Made by a program: the position numbers and the translations under genes | In this document: positions 59,929 through 64,000 of the stretch, in pieces | Numbering within the stretch: position 1 is the stretch's first letter | Layout: the number at the start of each line of letters is the position of its first letter | Assembly (NCBI RefSeq): GCF_024198215.1 | Contig: NZ_JAKCFA010000003.1 | Coordinates: forward strand, 62,001 to 126,000 | DNA from: Myxococcus qinghaiensis | Lineage (GTDB): Bacteria > Myxococcota > Myxococcia > Myxococcales > Myxococcaceae | DNA length: 64,000 bases | Reading direction: 5' to 3' | The notes under the pieces: generated by a model | Databases searched by the model: none | Told to the model about the DNA's origin: nothing | The model's input: only the letters and a program-made list of their open reading frames with translations

Positions 59929-60759
59929 GTGGAAGCTCCCTCCATCAGCGTCGTCATCCCCGCCTACAACGAGGGGCAGCGTCTACCTCGCTTCGTGGAG
60001 TCGCTCGCCCGCGTCGCCCTGCTTCAGCCGACGCCCCAGGTGGAGTTCATCGTCGCGGATGATGGCAGCGCGCCCGAGCACTCCACCCTTCAGCGCGCCA
60101 GCGTCGATGAAGCCCAGGCCCGTCTCTCCGCCGCGAAATCGCCCCATCGCTTCACGTACGTCGCGGCGCCTCGCAATGGCGGCAAGGGCTCCGCCATCCG
60201 CCTGGGCTGGCGCAATGCTTCTCCCAGCGCCACCTGGCTCGCGTTCCTGGACGCGGATGGCGCCATCAACGCGGAGGAGCTGTTCCGACTGGTTCGGATG
60301 ACTGACTCCCCCGAAGCGCAGGGCGTCGAGGTCCTGGCCGGCTCGCGCATCCTCATGGCGGGCCGCCGCGTGGTGCGCAATCTCCACCGCCACCTGCAGG
60401 GCCGCATCTTCGCCACCCTGACCGACTTCCACTTCGGCCTGCACTTCTACGACACGCAATGCGGCGTGAAGCTCGTTCGAGCCTCCGTGCTGCGCCCGCT
60501 GCTGGAGGTACTGCGCGAGGAGCGCTGGCTGCTCGACGTGGAGCTGCTCGCCCTGCTCAAGCGACAGGGCGCCCGCTGCCTCGAGGTTCCCATCGATTGG
60601 GAGGACTTCGGCGGCTCCAAGGTCGTCCCCGGCCTGGATGCGGCCCGCATGTTCTGGGGGCTGTTCAAGCTCCGCCGCCGCCTGGAGGGCGTCTCCCTGC
60701 CCGCCCCCGAGCAGAGCGCGACCCTGCCCGCCTCCCTACCGGGAATCGATACCCGGTGA
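59929..60759 (+). CDS. GT2-family glycosyltransferase (dolichyl-phosphate glucosyltransferase-like)
   Basis: 276 aa from GTG at 59929; the frame stays open upstream but the family begins here (SISVVIPAYNEGQRLPRFVE). GT-A motifs: VEFIVADDGS, NGGKGSAIRLGWRNA, LAFLDADGAINAEE (DxD, metal binding), VEVLAGSRIL, and DFHFGLHFYDTQCGVKLVRA near the end. The DTQCG-F-K signature and the C-terminal ALLKRQGARCLEVPIDWEDF match dolichyl-/polyprenyl-phosphate glucosyltransferase-like enzymes. No membrane helices at the C terminus, so possibly peripheral. Likely supplies a lipid-linked sugar for the glycan pathway nearby. Confidence 0.88.
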   Translation: MEAPSISVVIPAYNEGQRLPRFVESLARVALLQPTPQVEFIVADDGSAPEHSTLQRASVDEAQARLSAAKSPHRFTYVAAPRNGGKGSAIRLGWRNASPSATWLAFLDADGAINAEELFRLVRMTDSPEAQGVEVLAGSRILMAGRRVVRNLHRHLQGRIFATLTDFHFGLHFYDTQCGVKLVRASVLRPLLEVLREERWLLDVELLALLKRQGARCLEVPIDWEDFGGSKVVPGLDAARMFWGLFKLRRRLEGVSLPAPEQSATLPASLPGIDTR

Positions 60760-61165
60760 CAGCGGCATCGCCGTGGTCCGGCGCGCCCTGTGGCGGGTCT
60801 CATCCGACGCGGCGACAAGCCCCCCTCCCCTGCACGGAGAGCGGCCAGCAAGGCGTCAGAGGCGCCCCGGAGCACGCTCCCAGCGGAAATCCGAGGCGGT
60901 CGGCACACAGCCGCCCCCCTGTGCGGGCACCTCAATACATGGCGCGGTGTGCCGTCGTACCCCCAGAGCAAGCTCCTGCCCCCAAGGACAAGGCGGACGG
61001 GGAGGCTGACGTCGGGCTCGCGCGTTACAACTCCAGCAGAGTCACTCCCTCCCATCGCCTGGTTTCACGCGGCGTCGCGAGGCCGCTTGCTTTCCGGGCG
61101 GCTCACCGCGAAATAGGCCCCGCACGCGAGCCGTTGCTCCGGGTTCCTCCTACACCTTCAGTGAT
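60760..61165. other. Intergenic region before the flavoprotein gene
   Basis: 406 bases. No supported coding frame, repeat or RNA was seen, and no terminator hairpin or promoter consensus is clear. The gap separates the glycan cluster from an unrelated metabolic gene. Confidence 0.35.
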
Positions 61166-64000
61166 ATGCGCGCCCTGACCGACCTGCCCTCCGACCCTGG
61201 CCCCTCCCTTCAACTGGGTCTGCCGGGCTTCACCTTCGAAGACCTCTACCGTCCGCGCGGACTGCGCCGGCTGGCCCAGAGCTTCGACGCGCGGCTCGCA
61301 GAGGACGAGCCCGAGCTCTTCAAGTCCTTCGAGGCGTACCGCAAGTCCGGCGGCACCAGCCTCACCGGCCCCGCCGAGTCGGACCTGCTGGTGCGCGTGG
61401 CCCGGCACGTGTCGGGCTTCGTCTCCCAGCTCTTCCGCGTCGACCAGGAGCTGGAGCGGCAGATGGGCCAGCTGAAGGGGGAGCTGCCCCTCTTCGACTT
61501 CAAGCGCGAGTTCATCACCCGCCGCGTTTTCAAGAAGGGCGCCCCGGACCGTCCGTCGCTCGCCGAGTTCCCGTCGCTGGATGGCCGCATGCGGCTGCTG
61601 CTCCAGCTCGGCTTCCCGGAGGCGCTCTCCATGGGCGACTTCGAGCGCGGCCTCGCCGAGTCCGTCCTCAGCCTCATGGAGCTGGAGCGCATGTTCTCCG
61701 GCAACCTGCCCGCCGAGGAGCAGGCGAAGGCGGAGGCCCTGCGCGCCCGTTGGTCCGCGCTGCGCGCCTCGCTGACGGCCACGCCAGAAGGTCGCGAGGC
61801 CTTCGGCTCCAGCCTCGTCGCCCAGGGCGATGACGCCGCGGAGCTCCAGGCCGTCCGCGCGCTGCTGTCCCTGGCGGACCGCTGGACCTACGCGCGCGCG
61901 CTGCACCCGGAGACCAAGGACCAGTTCCACACCTGGCCCACCCACCGCATCCCCAAGCCGCTGGTGTTCGACCAGCTGGTGCAGCTCCAGCGTCCGGACG
62001 CCGAGCTGCCCGAGGCCACCGAGGGCCTGCATCACCACCTCCGCCACCGCGACGGCTTCAAGCTCACCGACCGCCGAGGCACCGCGCGCGACGTGATGAA
62101 CGAGGTGGACTACTGCGTGCTCTGCCACGAGCGCCAGAAGGACTCCTGCTCCAAGGGCTTCCCCGCGAAGGACAAGGTCGCCGAGGGCCACAGCTACAAG
62201 AAGAACCCGCTGGGCATCCCCCTCACGGGCTGCCCGCTCGACGAGCGCATCTCCGAGGCGCACCTGCTCAAGCGCGAGGGCAACTCGCTCGCGGCGCTGG
62301 CCGTCATCACCCTCGACAACCCGATGTGCCCCGGCACCGGCCACCGCATCTGCAATGACTGCATGAAGGCGTGCATCTTCCAGAAGCAGGAGCCGGTGAA
62401 CATCCCGCTCGCGGAGACGGCCGCGCTGACGGACGTGCTGGATTTGCCCTGGGGCTTCGAAATCTACGGGCTGCTCACGCGCTGGAACCCGCTCAACATC
62501 CGCCGTCCGTACGCCCTGCCCTACGTGGGTCGCAACGTGCTGGTGGTGGGCCTGGGTCCCGCCGGCTACACGCTGTCGCACTACCTGCTCAACGAGGGCT
62601 TCGGCGTCACCGGCATGGACGGCCTCAAGATCGAGCCGTTCTCCGACGAGCTGGCCGGCCGCAACGGCCACGCCCTCAAGCCCATCCGCGACTGGCGTTC
62701 GCTCACGCGCGAGCTGGATGATCGCGTGCTGGAGGGCTTCGGCGGCGTGTCCGAGTACGGAATCACCGTGCGCTGGGACAAGAACTTCCTCACGCTCATC
62801 CACCTGACGCTGGCGCGCCGCGAGGGCTTCCGCATCCACGGCGGCGTGCGCTTCGGTGGCACGCTCACCATCGAGGACGCGTGGGAGCTGGGCTTCGACC
62901 ACATCGCCATCGCCGCGGGCGCCGGACGTCCCACCATCATCGGGATGAAGAACAACCTCATCCGGGGCATCCGCAAGGCGAGCGACTTCCTCATGGCGCT
63001 CCAGCTCTCGGGGGCCTTCAAGAAGGACTCGCTGGCGAACCTCCAGGTGCAGCTGCCCGCCATCGTCATCGGCGGCGGCCTCACCGGCGTCGACACCGCC
63101 ACGGAGCTGATGGCGTACTACCCGGTGCAGGTGGAGAAGGCGCTCGCCCGTCACGAGAAGCTCTCCGCGGAGCTGGGTGACGAGGCCATCCTCGCGAGGC
63201 TGGACGCCGAGGAGCGCGCCACCTACCAGACCTTCCTGGAGCACGGCCGCGCGGTGCGCGCCGAGCGCGAGCAGGCGAAGGCGGAGGGCCGCACCCCGGA
63301 CTTCATCAAGCTGGTGCGCGCGTGGGGCGGCGTCAGCCTGGCCTACCGCCGCGGCCTCACCGAGTCCCCCGCCTACCGCCTCAACCACGAAGAGGTGTCC
63401 AAGGCGCTGGAGGAGGGCATCCGCTTCATCGAGCGCATGAGTCCGGTGGAGGCGCTGCAGGACGAGACGGGCGCGGTGCGAGCGCTGCGCTTCGAGCGCA
63501 TGGTGACGGTGGACGGCAAGCTCAAGGGCAGCGGCCAGTTCTTCGAACTGCCAGCGCGCACGGTGTGCGTGGCCGCTGGAACCTCGCCCAACGTCACGTA
63601 CGAGCGCGAGTACCCGGGCACCTTCAAGCTCGACGAGGGCGGCGACTACTTCCAGGGCTACTCCCTGGTGGACGGTGAGCAGGGCTTCACGCTGGAGCCC
63701 GTGGAGGCCAGCGAGGACCTGGACTCCAAGGTGGGCTTCTTCACCTCGTACGCGAAGGACGGGCACTTCATCTCCTTCTACGGAGACAATCACCCGACGT
63801 ACGCGGGCAACGTGGTGAAGGCCATGGCCAGCGCGAAGGATGGCTACTCCGAAGTCGCGCGCCTGTACGCGAAGGAGGTGGCGGCGCTCGACTTCGACGA
63901 CGAGGTCGCCCAGGCCCGGCGCGAGGAGCTGCGCGCCGCGCACTTCGCGAAGCTGGACGCGGCGTTCAACGCCACCGTGGTGTCCGTCACCCGCCTGACG
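61166..64000 (+). CDS. GltD-like FAD/NAD(P)-dependent oxidoreductase (3' end outside window)
   Basis: 945 residues are visible and the frame is open at the edge. The start ATG at 61166 (MRALTDLPSDPGPSLQLGLP) is the first in the frame; no ribosome-binding site is apparent. A helical N-terminal region of about 300 residues leads to two Cys groups (CVLCHERQKDSC and CPGTGHRICNDCMKAC) that may bind Fe-S clusters. Then come two Rossmann folds: VLVVGLGPAGYTLSHYLL (FAD) and AIVIGGGLTGVDTATELM (NAD(P)H), as in glutamate synthase small-subunit and related transferases. Very long for the family. The direction of electron flow and the partner are not visible here. Confidence 0.82.
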   Translation, partial: MRALTDLPSDPGPSLQLGLPGFTFEDLYRPRGLRRLAQSFDARLAEDEPELFKSFEAYRKSGGTSLTGPAESDLLVRVARHVSGFVSQLFRVDQELERQMGQLKGELPLFDFKREFITRRVFKKGAPDRPSLAEFPSLDGRMRLLLQLGFPEALSMGDFERGLAESVLSLMELERMFSGNLPAEEQAKAEALRARWSALRASLTATPEGREAFGSSLVAQGDDAAELQAVRALLSLADRWTYARALHPETKDQFHTWPTHRIPKPLVFDQLVQLQRPDAELPEATEGLHHHLRHRDGFKLTDRRGTARDVMNEVDYCVLCHERQKDSCSKGFPAKDKVAEGHSYKKNPLGIPLTGCPLDERISEAHLLKREGNSLAALAVITLDNPMCPGTGHRICNDCMKACIFQKQEPVNIPLAETAALTDVLDLPWGFEIYGLLTRWNPLNIRRPYALPYVGRNVLVVGLGPAGYTLSHYLLNEGFGVTGMDGLKIEPFSDELAGRNGHALKPIRDWRSLTRELDDRVLEGFGGVSEYGITVRWDKNFLTLIHLTLARREGFRIHGGVRFGGTLTIEDAWELGFDHIAIAAGAGRPTIIGMKNNLIRGIRKASDFLMALQLSGAFKKDSLANLQVQLPAIVIGGGLTGVDTATELMAYYPVQVEKALARHEKLSAELGDEAILARLDAEERATYQTFLEHGRAVRAEREQAKAEGRTPDFIKLVRAWGGVSLAYRRGLTESPAYRLNHEEVSKALEEGIRFIERMSPVEALQDETGAVRALRFERMVTVDGKLKGSGQFFELPARTVCVAAGTSPNVTYEREYPGTFKLDEGGDYFQGYSLVDGEQGFTLEPVEASEDLDSKVGFFTSYAKDGHFISFYGDNHPTYAGNVVKAMASAKDGYSEVARLYAKEVAALDFDDEVAQARREELRAAHFAKLDAAFNATVVSVTRLT

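Noticed and set aside
61103-63943. A 946-codon minus-strand open frame at the right edge
   Set aside because: It is antisense to a plus-strand flavoprotein with two Rossmann motifs and Cys clusters that runs out of the window.

Overview
The window is high-GC (roughly 70 percent by eye) chromosomal DNA, most likely from a myxobacterium of the Myxococcaceae (Myxococcus/Pyxidicoccus/Corallococcus type). The signs are a C-terminal MYXO-CTERM sorting tail (GCGC, hydrophobic stretch, Arg cluster) on the phytase-like protein, many small lipoproteins with an L-x-A-C lipobox, HELGH-type secreted peptidases, TPR proteins and divergent regulator/enzyme pairs. No insertion sequence, phage, CRISPR array or rRNA was seen. 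One tRNA is present, Ala with anticodon CGC.

Layout. 1-2100: tail of a probable outer-membrane receptor, a terminator and a 5'-nucleotidase lipoprotein. 2100-13450: a run of divergent regulator/enzyme modules (TetR with an M28 peptidase, WYL regulator with a VOC protein and a YdeI-like protein, LysR with a metallo-beta-lactamase-fold hydrolase), interleaved with secreted proteins (HEXXH peptidase with two LCCL domains; a DUF6345-like protein and its translationally coupled partner) and an acyltransferase. 13600-24440: a small lipoprotein, then a very large lipoprotein (1488 aa) and a giant SpvB/RHS protein (1837 aa), which together look like a Tc-toxin-related pair and are the most unusual content. 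24480-31500: APC permease, SDR with TetR, two small lipoproteins, P-loop protein, HxlR with DoxX, cupin and cold-shock protein.

31800-34910: a four-gene envelope-stress or metal-sensing operon (CpxP/heavy-metal-sensor-like protein, small membrane protein, OmpR-type regulator, histidine kinase), convergent with a heme O synthase - ABC ATPase - ABC permease - cupredoxin-like lipoprotein gene group (35034-38722). 39051-41414: a large TPR membrane protein. 41606-47115: tRNA-Ala, then a DUF2760 protein and two non-canonical Hsp70 proteins, a conserved but functionally obscure group. 47195-50956: zinc-ribbon protein, a second 5'-nucleotidase and a phytase-like beta-propeller protein (extracellular phosphate scavenging). 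51101-60759: GDP-D-rhamnose synthesis (gmd, rmd) and four glycan-assembly proteins, interrupted by a NADAR-family protein and two unknowns. 61166 to the right edge: a large GltD-like flavoprotein running out of the window.

Many neighbouring genes overlap by 1-4 bases or share short divergent regions, and about eleven convincing hairpin terminators mark transcription-unit ends. Functional names are from motif reading only; no database search was run.
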